Below are positions 41,134 to 50,138 of a DNA stretch of 64,000 nt, piece after piece (position 1 is the stretch's first letter; every line of letters starts with the position of its first letter). The stretch is from an uncultured Sphingomonadaceae bacterium. Its GTDB lineage: Bacteria > Pseudomonadota > Alphaproteobacteria > Sphingomonadales > Sphingomonadaceae. Location of the stretch: the NCBI GenBank assembly GCA_937996655.1, contig CALKUK010000016.1, positions 1 to 64,000 on the forward strand. Reading direction: 5' to 3'. The translations under genes and the position numbers were made by a program. The notes under the pieces were generated by a model, which was given only the letters and a program-made list of their open reading frames with translations, made no database searches and was not told the DNA's origin.

Positions 41134-43455
41134 ATGCCGTCTTTTGCCCGAGAACTTGAAACCACCCTGCACAATGCGCTGGGCGCGGCCGCAAGCCGCA
41201 AGCACGAATATGCGACGCTGGAGCATCTGCTCCTCGCGCTCATCGATGATGTCCATGCGTCCAAGGTGATGATCGCCTGTGGTGTGGATACGGGTGAGTT
41301 GAAAGACACCGTGGCCCATTATCTGGACACCGAACTGGAATCGCTGCGGCTGGAAGGTGAATCCGATCCTTCCCCGACCAGCGGGTTCCAGCGTGTTGTC
41401 CAGCGCGCCATCCTCCACGTCCAATCTTCCGGCCGGGATGAGGTGACAGGCGCCAATGTGCTCGTCGCCCTGTTCTCGGAACGCGAAAGCTATGCCGTCT
41501 ATTTCCTCCAGCAGCAGGATATGAGCCGTCTGGATGCTGTCAGCTTCATCAGCCACGGCGTCGGCAAGGGCAGCGACGTGCCCGAGCAGAAGAAGCCGGA
41601 AGGCAATGAGGAGCGCGAGGAAAAGAAGCAGCCGGCCGAAGCCAAGGGCAAGCAGGAATCGGCGCTCAAGCAATTCTGCGTCGACCTCAATGAAAAAGCC
41701 AAGATCGGTAAGGTTGACCCGCTGATCGGGCGTGGCCCCGAAGTGGACCGCACCGTCCAGATCCTGTGCCGCCGGTCCAAGAACAATCCGCTTTATGTGG
41801 GTGAGCCCGGCGTCGGCAAAACCGCGATTGCCGAAGGTTTAGCCCGCAAGATCATCGAAGGCGATGTGCCTGATGTTCTGAAGGAAGCTGTCATCTACTC
41901 GCTCGACATGGGCGCACTCCTGGCGGGCACACGCTATCGCGGTGACTTTGAAGAGCGGCTGAAGGCGGTGGTGAATGAGTTGGAAAAGCTGCCCCACGCC
42001 ATCTTGTTCATCGATGAAATCCACACCGTCATCGGTGCAGGCGCAACATCGGGTGGGGCGATGGATGCATCCAATCTGCTCAAGCCTGCGCTGTCGGGCG
42101 GTCAGATCCGGTGCATCGGCTCCACCACCTATAAGGAATTCCGCAACCACTTCGAAAAGGACCGTGCGCTGCTGCGCCGCTTCCAGAAGATCGACGTGAA
42201 TGAGCCGACGATTGAGGATACGATCAAAATCCTCGCCGGTCTGCGCTCTGCCTTTGAGGATCACCACAAGGTCAAATACACGCCCGACGCCATCAAGGCG
42301 GCTGTCGAGCTGTCGGCACGCTACATTAATGATCGCAAGCTGCCCGATAAGGCCATCGACGTGATCGATGAGGTTGGCGCCATGCAGATGCTGGTGCCCG
42401 CCAACAAGCGCAAGAAGACGATCACCTCCAAGGAAATCGAAGCCGTTATCGCAACGATGGCGCGCATCCCGCCCAAATCTGTCTCAAGCGACGACAAGAA
42501 GACGCTGGAAACGCTGGAAGGTGATTTGAAGCGCGTTGTCTTTGGGCAGGATACGGCGATTGAGGTGCTGTCGAGCGCGATCAAGCTGTCCCGCGCGGGT
42601 CTCCGCGATCCTGACAAGCCCATCGGTAACTATCTCTTCTCCGGTCCGACCGGCGTCGGCAAGACCGAAGTTGCGCGTCAGCTCGCCTCCATCATGGGCA
42701 TTCCGCTCCAGCGGTTTGACATGTCGGAATATATGGAGCGCCACTCGGTCAGCCGCCTCATCGGCGCGCCTCCGGGCTATGTCGGCTATGATCAGGGCGG
42801 CCTTTTGACCGATGCCATCGATCAGCAGCCGCATTGCGTGCTGTTGCTCGACGAGATCGAAAAGGCGCATCCGGATCTGTTCAACATCCTGTTGCAGGTG
42901 ATGGACAATGGTCGCCTGACCGACCACCACGGGAAGACAGTCGATTTCCGCAATGTCATCCTGATCATGACAACCAATGCCGGCGCGTCAGACATGGCGC
43001 GGGAGAGCATCGGCTTTGGCGATATCAGCCGCGAAGATGTGGGCGAAGATGCCGTCAAAAAGCTCTTCACGCCGGAATTCCGCAACCGTCTCGATGCCAT
43101 CGTGCCGTTCGCCTATCTGCCGCCGCAGGTGGTGACCCGCGTCGTCGACAAGTTCATCCTGCAGCTTGAGCTCCAGCTGGCGGACCGTGATGTCCACATC
43201 AAGTTGGATCAGGCGTCGAAGGATTGGCTGACCGAGCGGGGCTATGACAAGCTGTACGGCGCCCGCCCGATGGGCCGCCTGATCCAGGAAAAGATCAAGC
43301 AGCCACTCGCCGAGGAACTGCTATTCGGCAAGCTCGTCCATGGCGGCGAAGTCAGCGTCCATATGAAGGATGGGGCGCTCAACTTCGAAATCGTCGCCGC
43401 CCCGCCCAAAAAGGGCAAAAAAGGCGGCAAGGCGGGGGCTAAGGCAAGCGCCTGA
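41134..43455 (+). CDS. clpA: ATP-dependent Clp protease ATP-binding subunit ClpA
   Basis: A 773-residue AAA+ unfoldase that feeds proteins to ClpP. The Clp N-domain (residues about 1-145) is followed by an acidic/lysine-rich linker, AAA-1 with GEPGVGKTAIAEG (near 225), and AAA-2 with GPTGVGKTEVARQ (near 505). The ClpP-binding loop and a lysine-rich tail follow. It is preceded by AAGGAG. clpS, which often precedes clpA, is absent; DUF1192 occupies that place. The stop lies 2 bases before the convergent hydrolase gene. Confidence 0.95.
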   Translation: MPSFARELETTLHNALGAAASRKHEYATLEHLLLALIDDVHASKVMIACGVDTGELKDTVAHYLDTELESLRLEGESDPSPTSGFQRVVQRAILHVQSSGRDEVTGANVLVALFSERESYAVYFLQQQDMSRLDAVSFISHGVGKGSDVPEQKKPEGNEEREEKKQPAEAKGKQESALKQFCVDLNEKAKIGKVDPLIGRGPEVDRTVQILCRRSKNNPLYVGEPGVGKTAIAEGLARKIIEGDVPDVLKEAVIYSLDMGALLAGTRYRGDFEERLKAVVNELEKLPHAILFIDEIHTVIGAGATSGGAMDASNLLKPALSGGQIRCIGSTTYKEFRNHFEKDRALLRRFQKIDVNEPTIEDTIKILAGLRSAFEDHHKVKYTPDAIKAAVELSARYINDRKLPDKAIDVIDEVGAMQMLVPANKRKKTITSKEIEAVIATMARIPPKSVSSDDKKTLETLEGDLKRVVFGQDTAIEVLSSAIKLSRAGLRDPDKPIGNYLFSGPTGVGKTEVARQLASIMGIPLQRFDMSEYMERHSVSRLIGAPPGYVGYDQGGLLTDAIDQQPHCVLLLDEIEKAHPDLFNILLQVMDNGRLTDHHGKTVDFRNVILIMTTNAGASDMARESIGFGDISREDVGEDAVKKLFTPEFRNRLDAIVPFAYLPPQVVTRVVDKFILQLELQLADRDVHIKLDQASKDWLTERGYDKLYGARPMGRLIQEKIKQPLAEELLFGKLVHGGEVSVHMKDGALNFEIVAAPPKKGKKGGKAGAKASA

Positions 43456-43457
43456 GC

Positions 43458-44336
43458 TCAGAGATATTTCCTGAAATGCGCCAGAGCCCGTGACCAACCG
43501 TCACGGGCCGCGGCTTCGTTATAGCTGGGCCGGTAGTCGGCAAGAAAGCCATGATCGGCCTGCGCATAGAGGTGCAGCGAAGACGGCTTCTTTGCGGCTT
43601 TGAGTGCGGCGTTCATCGCCTCGACGTCGGCCACCGGAATCCCCTTGTCGAGCGCACCATAGAGGCCGAGCACCGGCGCCTTGATATCCGCGACCAACTC
43701 AATCGGGTTGCGCGGCTGAAGCTCGGTGCCCTGCCCCTTCAGCCGCCCATACCAGGCAACGCCTGCCTTCAGCTTCGGGTTGTGCGCGGCATAGAGCCAG
43801 GTGATCCGCCCGCCCCAGCAATAACCGGTAATGCCGATCCGTCTGGCATTGCCCCCATCGCCGCCGACAAAGGCTGTCAGCGCGTCCAGATCCCCCATCA
43901 CCTGCGCATCCGGCACCTTGGAGACGATATCGGCGAACAGCTTTTTGAAATCGGCGACTTTGGTGGCGTCGCCCTGCCGCTGATACAGGTCCGGCGCGAT
44001 GGCATAATAGCCCGCTTTGGCGAAGCGGCGGACGATATCACGGATCCATTCGTGAACCCCGAAAATTTCCTGCACGACGATGATGACCGGCAGGTTGGTT
44101 TTCCCCTTTGGCTTGGCGCGATAGGCACCCATCTGGATGCCACCCGTCGCAAACGCCACCATCCCCGCGTCCAATCCGTCGGCTGAGGTCGCAATGGCGG
44201 TGGCGGACAAAGGTTGGGCAGCCAAAGCATAGCTGGCCGCAACAACGGTTCCAGCCAAAGCCTGACGCCGCGTGACGCCGGTGTCGGCAATCCAGCTCTG
44301 GTCCGGGGGGAGCGGCATATCTCGTGCGTCAGACAT
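43458..44336 (-). CDS. Dienelactone hydrolase family protein (exported)
   Basis: A 292-residue alpha/beta hydrolase. The nucleophile is Cys in GYCWGG (near residue 176), with later Asp and the His of ADHGF (near 268). The N-terminus has RRQALAGTVVAASYALAAQ, a twin-arginine-like signal, so it may be Tat-exported. Such enzymes open dienelactones in chlorocatechol or aromatic breakdown, but exported members have broader esterase roles. ATG at 44336. Monocistronic. Confidence 0.82.
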   Translation of the reverse strand: MSDARDMPLPPDQSWIADTGVTRRQALAGTVVAASYALAAQPLSATAIATSADGLDAGMVAFATGGIQMGAYRAKPKGKTNLPVIIVVQEIFGVHEWIRDIVRRFAKAGYYAIAPDLYQRQGDATKVADFKKLFADIVSKVPDAQVMGDLDALTAFVGGDGGNARRIGITGYCWGGRITWLYAAHNPKLKAGVAWYGRLKGQGTELQPRNPIELVADIKAPVLGLYGALDKGIPVADVEAMNAALKAAKKPSSLHLYAQADHGFLADYRPSYNEAAARDGWSRALAHFRKYL

Positions 44337-44425
44337 GGGCGAATCTCCTTTTCAGCTCATGCTAACGCCGCAGAGGCTTTGCACAAAGTCTTCTGCGTCC
44401 CTGCGCGAACCAGATCGCACCATAG

Positions 44426-44457
44426 AAAAGGCCCGGCAGGTTTCCCCGCCGGGCCTT
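44426..44457 (-). terminator. Intrinsic terminator of the Bax-inhibitor-1 gene
   Basis: A 10-bp stem (44428-44437 with 44448-44457) with a 10-base loop, followed on the minus strand by CTTTTCTATG. It lies 26 bases after the minus-strand stop at 44484 and ends that transcript. Confidence 0.8.
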
Positions 44458-44483
44458 CTTGTTTCAATCCGCCAAGCGGCTGA

Positions 44484-45218
44484 TCAGTTGCGGTTGCCCA
44501 TGAAGCTGAGCAGGAACTGGAACATGTTGATGAAGTCGAGATAGAGCGACAGCGCGCCCATGATGACCGTCTTCCCAACCATGTCGGTGCCCGCAACATA
44601 AGCATACATCGATTTGATGCGCTGCGTGTCATAGGCGGTGAGGCCCGCGAACAGCAGCACGCCGATGAAGCTGATGACGAGGTTCATCGTGCCCGACTGC
44701 ATGAAGATGTTGATGATCGATGCCACGATCAGTCCAACAAGCCCCATGATCAGGAAGGTGCCGAAGCCCGACAGATCCTTCTTGGTCGCATAGCCCCACA
44801 GGCTCAGCCCGGCGAACGCCGCCGAGGTTGCGAAGAATGTCTGTGCAATCGAGGCGCCGGTGTAGATCAGGAAGATCGACGACATCGACAGGCCCATGAC
44901 CGTTGCGAAGCCCCAGAAACAGGCCTGAAGCGTGAAGGTCGACATACGGTTGAGGCCAAAGTTCATGGCCATCACAAAGGCCAGCGGCGACAGGATGATG
45001 AGCCATTTCAGAATGCCGGGGCCGAACATGATGTTCTGCGCCGCACCCGAAGACGCAAACAACAGGGCGACGATGCCGGTAAGCAGGACGCCCGAACCCA
45101 TATAGTTGTAAACAGACAGCATGTAGGACCGCAGGCCCGCATCGACTGCGGCACTGCGCGCACCGACGTCAACGGCCGGAGCCGCACCCACCGAACGGGG
45201 GTCTGACCAGTTCGCCAT
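44484..45218 (-). CDS. Bax inhibitor-1/YccA family membrane protein
   Basis: A 244-residue membrane protein with seven hydrophobic segments and the BI-1 pattern (YNYMGSGVLLTGIVALL; LTAYDTQRIK near the C-terminus). YccA-like members modulate FtsH protease or leak calcium. ATG at 45218 has GGAGAGAG ahead and is preferred to an upstream in-frame start. Followed by an intrinsic terminator; the 224 bases to the next divergent gene hold no gene. Confidence 0.9.
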   Translation of the reverse strand: MANWSDPRSVGAAPAVDVGARSAAVDAGLRSYMLSVYNYMGSGVLLTGIVALLFASSGAAQNIMFGPGILKWLIILSPLAFVMAMNFGLNRMSTFTLQACFWGFATVMGLSMSSIFLIYTGASIAQTFFATSAAFAGLSLWGYATKKDLSGFGTFLIMGLVGLIVASIINIFMQSGTMNLVISFIGVLLFAGLTAYDTQRIKSMYAYVAGTDMVGKTVIMGALSLYLDFINMFQFLLSFMGNRN

Positions 45219-45442
45219 CGTAACTCTCTCCAAAATAACAGACCGGCACAATCACCGGATGTGATGAAATATCGTGCGTCTGATGAAAAATTCAAGCGAA
45301 ACACGACAGGCGCTTGCCGGCAGGGCTGTTGCGTCGCCCATCCGGCCTTCCGCTACCCCAATGGCAATCCTGCAAAACTGCTTTGAACAGGCCACATTGT
45401 CTGTAAGATTGCGTCAAAGAAAAGGAAATCGGGGGGAGAGAC

Positions 45443-47041
45443 ATGGCCGGATCAGCCTATCGCATTTACGTGCTTGTCCTGTTGATGGTCATTTACGCCT
45501 TCAACTTTCTCGACCGGCAGGTTGTCACCATCATCGCGCCCTATCTCAAAGAGGATATGGGCGTGTCCGATGCCCAGATCGGCCTGTTGTTCGGCACGGC
45601 CTTTGCTCTGTTCTACGCTGTTTTCGGCCTGCCACTCGCCAAGCTGGCCGATGGCTGGAACCGTGTTCGGACCATCTCCATCGGCCTTGGCTTCTGGTCA
45701 GCGATGACAGCAGCCTCCGGGCTGGCCTCTTCCTTTGCCCAGCTTGGCTCGGCGCGCATTGGCGTCGGCATTGGGGAGGCGAGCGCCTCCCCTGCCGCAT
45801 ATTCGCTGCTGCAGGATTATTTTCCCAAATCCATGCGGGCGACGGTGCTCGCGCTTTATTCAGCCGGCATCTACCTCGGCTCGGGCGCGTCGCTCGTTTT
45901 TGGCGGTGTTGTGATCGACTATTGGGCGACGCACTATACCGCCGCCACCGCGCCCTTTGGCTTGTCAGGCTGGCAGGCGACCTATTTCGCCTTTGGCCTG
46001 CCCGGCATTTTCCTCGCGCTGTTGATGTGGTTCACGGTGCGCGAACCGGTTCGCGGGGCGATTGACGGCATCCCCACCCCCGGCACGCCGCGGCCCTTCC
46101 ATGCCGTTCTGGCCGAATTCGGGGCGATGCTGCCGCCCTGGAACTGGCGCGGCTATGCGCGGATGACCGGTGCCAACAAAACGGTCCTTGCCAACGTCCT
46201 GCTGCTCGCCGTCATCATCCTCGCCGCCGCAACCATTGTTGTCGTCACCGACGGTCTTCTCCGCCCTGAAAAACGCGCAGTTGTCGCGATACTCGCCGGG
46301 ATCAGGATCACGACCAACATGGTGCAATGGGGCGCTCTTGCCGTTGGCGTCTATTGTGTGGGCAGCTGGCTGCAGACCATCCGCCTGCGGGACCCGGCCT
46401 GTTTCGCTCTGGTCGCCAATCCCGGCTTTATCGCGTTGACGGTCACGGGCGGGCTGATGTCCTATATCAGCTACGGCCTTTCCCCCTTCATCTTCCTCTA
46501 TGCCAAGACCCGTTTCGGCGTCGGCGCGGAGGCCGGGCTGACGCTGGGCGCCATTCTGGCCATTGGCGGGGGGCTTGGCGCAACCTCTGGCGGCCTGTTG
46601 GGGGACTGGCTGCGCAAACGCTCACCAAGGGGCCGGATGGCGGTGATGTTGATCGCGGCCCTCGGCTCCACCGTCACCATCATTGCTGGCTATAGCGTGT
46701 CCAGCCTGACCGCGTTTTACGTGCTGACCGCCGCCAATGTATTCCTCCACATCATGTGGCTCGGCCCCTGTGCCGCCTCCATTCAGGATCTGGTGCTGCC
46801 CCGCATGCGCGGCACATCCACGGCGGCCTTCTTCCTCGGCACGACCATCCTTGGGCTGGGTCTTGGGCCGTATATTGTTGGCCTGTCCAGCGATGTGACG
46901 GGTGACCTGCGGCTTGCGCTGATGGGCACCATCATCGTGATGCCCATCATCCTTGGCTGCATCTTCCTGGCCATGCGCCGCGTGCCCGATCTGGAGCGAA
47001 CCGTGCTTGACCGAGCCCGCGCGGCGGGGGAGCCGATTTAG
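45443..47041 (+). CDS. MFS transporter, Spinster-like
   Basis: A 532-residue major facilitator of the Spinster type, frequent in sphingomonads near catabolic genes. It has YAFNFLDRQVVTIIAPYLKEDM at the first helix, and RIGVGIGEASASPAAYSLLQDYFP and an extended central loop between helices 6 and 7. A GGGGGGAGAG ribosome-binding site precedes ATG at 45443. It overlaps the convergent sodC by 4 bases. The substrate is unknown and no enzyme gene is linked in the same direction. Confidence 0.83.
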   Translation: MAGSAYRIYVLVLLMVIYAFNFLDRQVVTIIAPYLKEDMGVSDAQIGLLFGTAFALFYAVFGLPLAKLADGWNRVRTISIGLGFWSAMTAASGLASSFAQLGSARIGVGIGEASASPAAYSLLQDYFPKSMRATVLALYSAGIYLGSGASLVFGGVVIDYWATHYTAATAPFGLSGWQATYFAFGLPGIFLALLMWFTVREPVRGAIDGIPTPGTPRPFHAVLAEFGAMLPPWNWRGYARMTGANKTVLANVLLLAVIILAAATIVVVTDGLLRPEKRAVVAILAGIRITTNMVQWGALAVGVYCVGSWLQTIRLRDPACFALVANPGFIALTVTGGLMSYISYGLSPFIFLYAKTRFGVGAEAGLTLGAILAIGGGLGATSGGLLGDWLRKRSPRGRMAVMLIAALGSTVTIIAGYSVSSLTAFYVLTAANVFLHIMWLGPCAASIQDLVLPRMRGTSTAAFFLGTTILGLGLGPYIVGLSSDVTGDLRLALMGTIIVMPIILGCIFLAMRRVPDLERTVLDRARAAGEPI

Positions 47042-47571
47042 CGCGGGCGCAGCACACCGCAGAGGATGCGCTTGCCGCTCTTGCCCGACGGATCGGTCAT
47101 TTCATCATCGGCATCGGCATGGAGGACGACCGCAGCTCCGTCTGCATCCAGCAGCGGTGTGGCGCCCATGGCGACCATGCCCGCGCCAAGCCATGTCTTC
47201 AGCCGCCCCGCGCCTTTCACATTGGCAACTAGGTTGGGTGCGTCCCCGGCATGGGGGCCTTGCGGATTCTTATGGCCATGCTGATGCCCGGTCGGGTTCC
47301 AATGGCCGCCTGCGGACGCAAAATCGGGGGCGTCGCACTTGCCAATCGTGTGCACGTGCAGGCCATGCGCGCCTGCCGCCACGCCTTTGACCGACACGTC
47401 GAGCCAGAGGCCGTCAGTGGATTCAGTGACGATTGCGGTGCCTGCCGGCTTACCGCTCGCATCAACGAGATCGGCGATCGCTGCAGCTTTACTGCCGCCC
47501 GACATGCTCTGCGCGCATCCGGCGGCCAAGAGCGCGCTCAGGGGCAGGCTGACCAAAATCAATTTCTTCAT
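47038..47571 (-). CDS. sodC: Cu/Zn superoxide dismutase, lipoprotein
   Basis: A 177-residue periplasmic superoxide dismutase. The N-terminus is a lipoprotein signal (LAAGC, Cys19), so it is membrane-anchored. Metal ligands lie in GLHVHTIG, GGHWNPTGHQHG and HAGDAPN, with an Asp and a further His in HADADDEM. ATG at 47571 is preferred over 47583 because GGAGA lies at good distance. Removes superoxide outside the cytoplasm. Tail-to-tail with the MFS gene. Confidence 0.93.
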   Translation of the reverse strand: MKKLILVSLPLSALLAAGCAQSMSGGSKAAAIADLVDASGKPAGTAIVTESTDGLWLDVSVKGVAAGAHGLHVHTIGKCDAPDFASAGGHWNPTGHQHGHKNPQGPHAGDAPNLVANVKGAGRLKTWLGAGMVAMGATPLLDADGAAVVLHADADDEMTDPSGKSGKRILCGVLRPR

Positions 47572-47687
47572 ACATATCTCCATCGCATCGCTCCAAAAAC
47601 ACAGTCGGCCACATTTTACCGATACTCAAGACCGTCTATGCATAAGGCAGATGAAATGCGGCACGACGCCGCCATGAGGGACATGAG

Positions 47688-48683
47688 ATGGCCATTGTCG
47701 TAACCGGGGTTGCAGGCTTCATCGGCGCGCATGTGGCGCGGGCCTTGCTGGCACGCGGCGAGCACGTTGTCGGCATCGACAATCTCAACGACTATTATGA
47801 CGTCCAGCTCAAGCGTGACCGTCTGGCCGACATCGCCCATCCACATCTTGCCTTCCACCAGACCGATTTTGCCGATCATGCCGCACTCGAAGAGGCGCTA
47901 CGCGGCGTGGAGATTGAGACCATCGTCCACCTCGGTGCGCAGCCGGGTGTCCGCTATTCGCTTATCAATCCGCGCGCCTATCTTCAGTCCAATCTGGCCG
48001 GCCACCTCAACATGCTGGAAATTGCGCGGCATCGCGGCGTACGGCAAATGGTCTACGCCTCATCGTCCTCCGTCTACGGTGCCAACCGTGATCTGCCCTT
48101 CCGGGTGACCGACCGTGTCGATCACCCGATCTCGCTCTACGCCGCGACCAAGAAGGCAGACGAGTTGATGAGCGAAACCTATGCCCATCTGTTCCGCATC
48201 CCGCTCACAGGCCTGCGCTTCTTCACCGTTTATGGACGCTGGGGCCGACCGGATATGGCGGTGTGGGGCTTTGTGGAGCGCATTCTGAACGGCCAGCCCA
48301 TCACAGTTTACAATCAGGGTCAGATGCGGCGGGACTTTACGCACATCAACGACATTCTGGCCGGTATCCTTGCCGCCATAGATAAGCCCGTCCTTGATGA
48401 TGGGATGGAAAAAGCGGGCGGCAGCGTTTCTCCGCACCGCCTGTTCAACATCGGCAATAATCAGTCCGAAGAGCTAATGAAGATGATCGCGGTCGTCGAA
48501 CAGGCCTGTGGCCGCAAAGCCGAGATTGATTTTCAGCCGCTGCAGCCGGGCGATGTGCTGGAAACCTATGCCGACATTTCCGCCATTGCCGATGAACTCG
48601 GCTTTGCGCCCTCCACCCCGATTGAGGTCGGCATCCCGGATTTCGTCGACTGGTACCGCGCCTATCGCGGGCACGCAGGCTAG
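47688..48683 (+). CDS. NAD-dependent epimerase, probable UDP-glucuronate 4-epimerase
   Basis: A 331-residue extended SDR. NAD-binding GVAGFIG (residues 7-13), IDNLNDYYDVQLKRDRL, the active-site Ser pair in YASSSSVYG and YAATKKADE are typical of UDP-glucuronate 4-epimerases. It would turn UDP-glucuronate into UDP-galacturonate for surface polysaccharide. UDP-glucose dehydrogenase, which makes its substrate, is encoded convergently with a 4-base overlap. Confidence 0.88.
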   Translation: MAIVVTGVAGFIGAHVARALLARGEHVVGIDNLNDYYDVQLKRDRLADIAHPHLAFHQTDFADHAALEEALRGVEIETIVHLGAQPGVRYSLINPRAYLQSNLAGHLNMLEIARHRGVRQMVYASSSSVYGANRDLPFRVTDRVDHPISLYAATKKADELMSETYAHLFRIPLTGLRFFTVYGRWGRPDMAVWGFVERILNGQPITVYNQGQMRRDFTHINDILAGILAAIDKPVLDDGMEKAGGSVSPHRLFNIGNNQSEELMKMIAVVEQACGRKAEIDFQPLQPGDVLETYADISAIADELGFAPSTPIEVGIPDFVDWYRAYRGHAG

Positions 48684-49993
48684 TCGGCGGCGGGCCGCCC
48701 GATGGAGCTGTAGCGCAGACCATGCCGGCGCGCCTCTTCTGCCTTATAGACATTGCGCAGATCAACGAGCACCGGGCTGGCCATCGTCTCGGCAATGCGG
48801 GCAAGGTCCAGCGCGCGGAACGCATCCCATTCCGTCACGAGGGCGATGGCATCCGCCCCTTCGGCCACGGCATAGGGATCTGACTTGAAGGTGACGCCCG
48901 GCATGACAGACTTGGCCGCCTCCATGCCTTCGGGATCATAAGCGACAACATTTGCGCCGGCATCCTGCAAAGCCTGGGCGATCGCAATCGAGGGCGCGTC
49001 GCGCATATCATCGGTGTTCGGCTTGAAGGTGACGCCGAGCAGACCCACGGTCTTGCCCCGCGCTTCGCCGCCCATGGCCTGAATGATCTTGCGGCCCATC
49101 GCCCGCTTGCGGCTGTCATTTACCTGCACGACCGCCTCGACAATGCGCGAGGGCACGTCGTGGTCTTCGGCGGTTTTCAGCAGCGCGAGCGTGTCCTTTG
49201 GAAAACAGGAGCCGCCATAGCCCGGCCCGGCATGCAGGAACTTGGACCCGATGCGGTTGTCGAGCCCGATGCCACGCGCGACATCCTGCACATCCGCACC
49301 AACGGCTTCGCAAAGGTCCGCCATTTCGTTGATGAAGGTGATCTTCGTCGCAAGGAAGGCGTTCGCCGCATATTTGATCAGTTCCGCTGTCCGGCGTTCG
49401 GTAAACAGAAGCGGTGCCTGATTGAGATAGAGCGGACGGTAAATATCCTGCATCACCAATTTGGCGCGCGCATCGGACGTGCCGATCACAATCCGGTCTG
49501 GCCGCTTGAAATCGGAAATGGCCGCGCCTTCGCGTAAGAATTCCGGGTTGGACACAACAGCCACTTCGGCACCCGGTGCGGCTTCGCGCAGGATGCGCTC
49601 GACTTCATCGCCCGTGCCGACGGGAACGGTGGATTTGGTGACAACGACCAAGGGGCCGGTGATGGCGGAAGCGATATCGCGGGTCGCCTGATAGACATAG
49701 GTGAGATCGGCATGGCCATCGCCACGGCGCGACGGAGTGCCCACCGCAATGAAGACGGCATCAGCACCGGCAACGCCAGCCTTCAGGTCCGTCGTGAAAG
49801 ACAATCGCCCGCTGGCGACATTGCTCGCCACCAGTTCGGCAAGGCCGGGTTCGTAAATGGGCATGACGCCGCTCAACAGCGCGTCAATCTTGCGTTGATC
49901 AAGGTCGACACAGATGACGCTGTGCCCGAAATCGGCAAAGCAGGTCCCGGAAACGAGCCCGACATACCCCGCACCGATCATCGTAATTTTCAT
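48680..49993 (-). CDS. ugd: UDP-glucose 6-dehydrogenase
   Basis: A 437-residue dehydrogenase that oxidises UDP-glucose to UDP-glucuronate. GAGYVG is at residues 7-12 and the catalytic Cys is in GPGYGGSCFPKDTLAL (near residue 260); C-terminal GLLGVTFKPNTDDMRDAPS is the family element. ATG at 49993 is chosen; an upstream start at 50038 adds a non-homologous segment. With the convergent epimerase it supplies uronic-acid sugar nucleotides for capsule or exopolysaccharide. Confidence 0.94.
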   Translation of the reverse strand: MKITMIGAGYVGLVSGTCFADFGHSVICVDLDQRKIDALLSGVMPIYEPGLAELVASNVASGRLSFTTDLKAGVAGADAVFIAVGTPSRRGDGHADLTYVYQATRDIASAITGPLVVVTKSTVPVGTGDEVERILREAAPGAEVAVVSNPEFLREGAAISDFKRPDRIVIGTSDARAKLVMQDIYRPLYLNQAPLLFTERRTAELIKYAANAFLATKITFINEMADLCEAVGADVQDVARGIGLDNRIGSKFLHAGPGYGGSCFPKDTLALLKTAEDHDVPSRIVEAVVQVNDSRKRAMGRKIIQAMGGEARGKTVGLLGVTFKPNTDDMRDAPSIAIAQALQDAGANVVAYDPEGMEAAKSVMPGVTFKSDPYAVAEGADAIALVTEWDAFRALDLARIAETMASPVLVDLRNVYKAEEARRHGLRYSSIGRPAAD

Positions 49994-50076
49994 ATCAGCC
50001 CATCCATCAGAAAACCGGACGTCGCCACCCGTATTCAAGATCTAAGTCGAAGATATTACCGACTCAATTAATGGCC

Positions 50077-50108
50077 AAAGAAAAAGGGGCCGACCAAAGG
50101 CCGACCCC
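50077..50108 (-). terminator. Intrinsic terminator of the OmpA gene
   Basis: A 10-bp stem (50086-50095 with 50099-50108, two G-U pairs) and three-base loop, followed on the minus strand by TTTTTCTTT. It lies 31 bases after the OmpA stop. The rest of 49994-50138 has no gene. Confidence 0.85.
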
Positions 50109-50138
50109 CAATTCATTCGCCGTAAGGCGTCAGATCGA

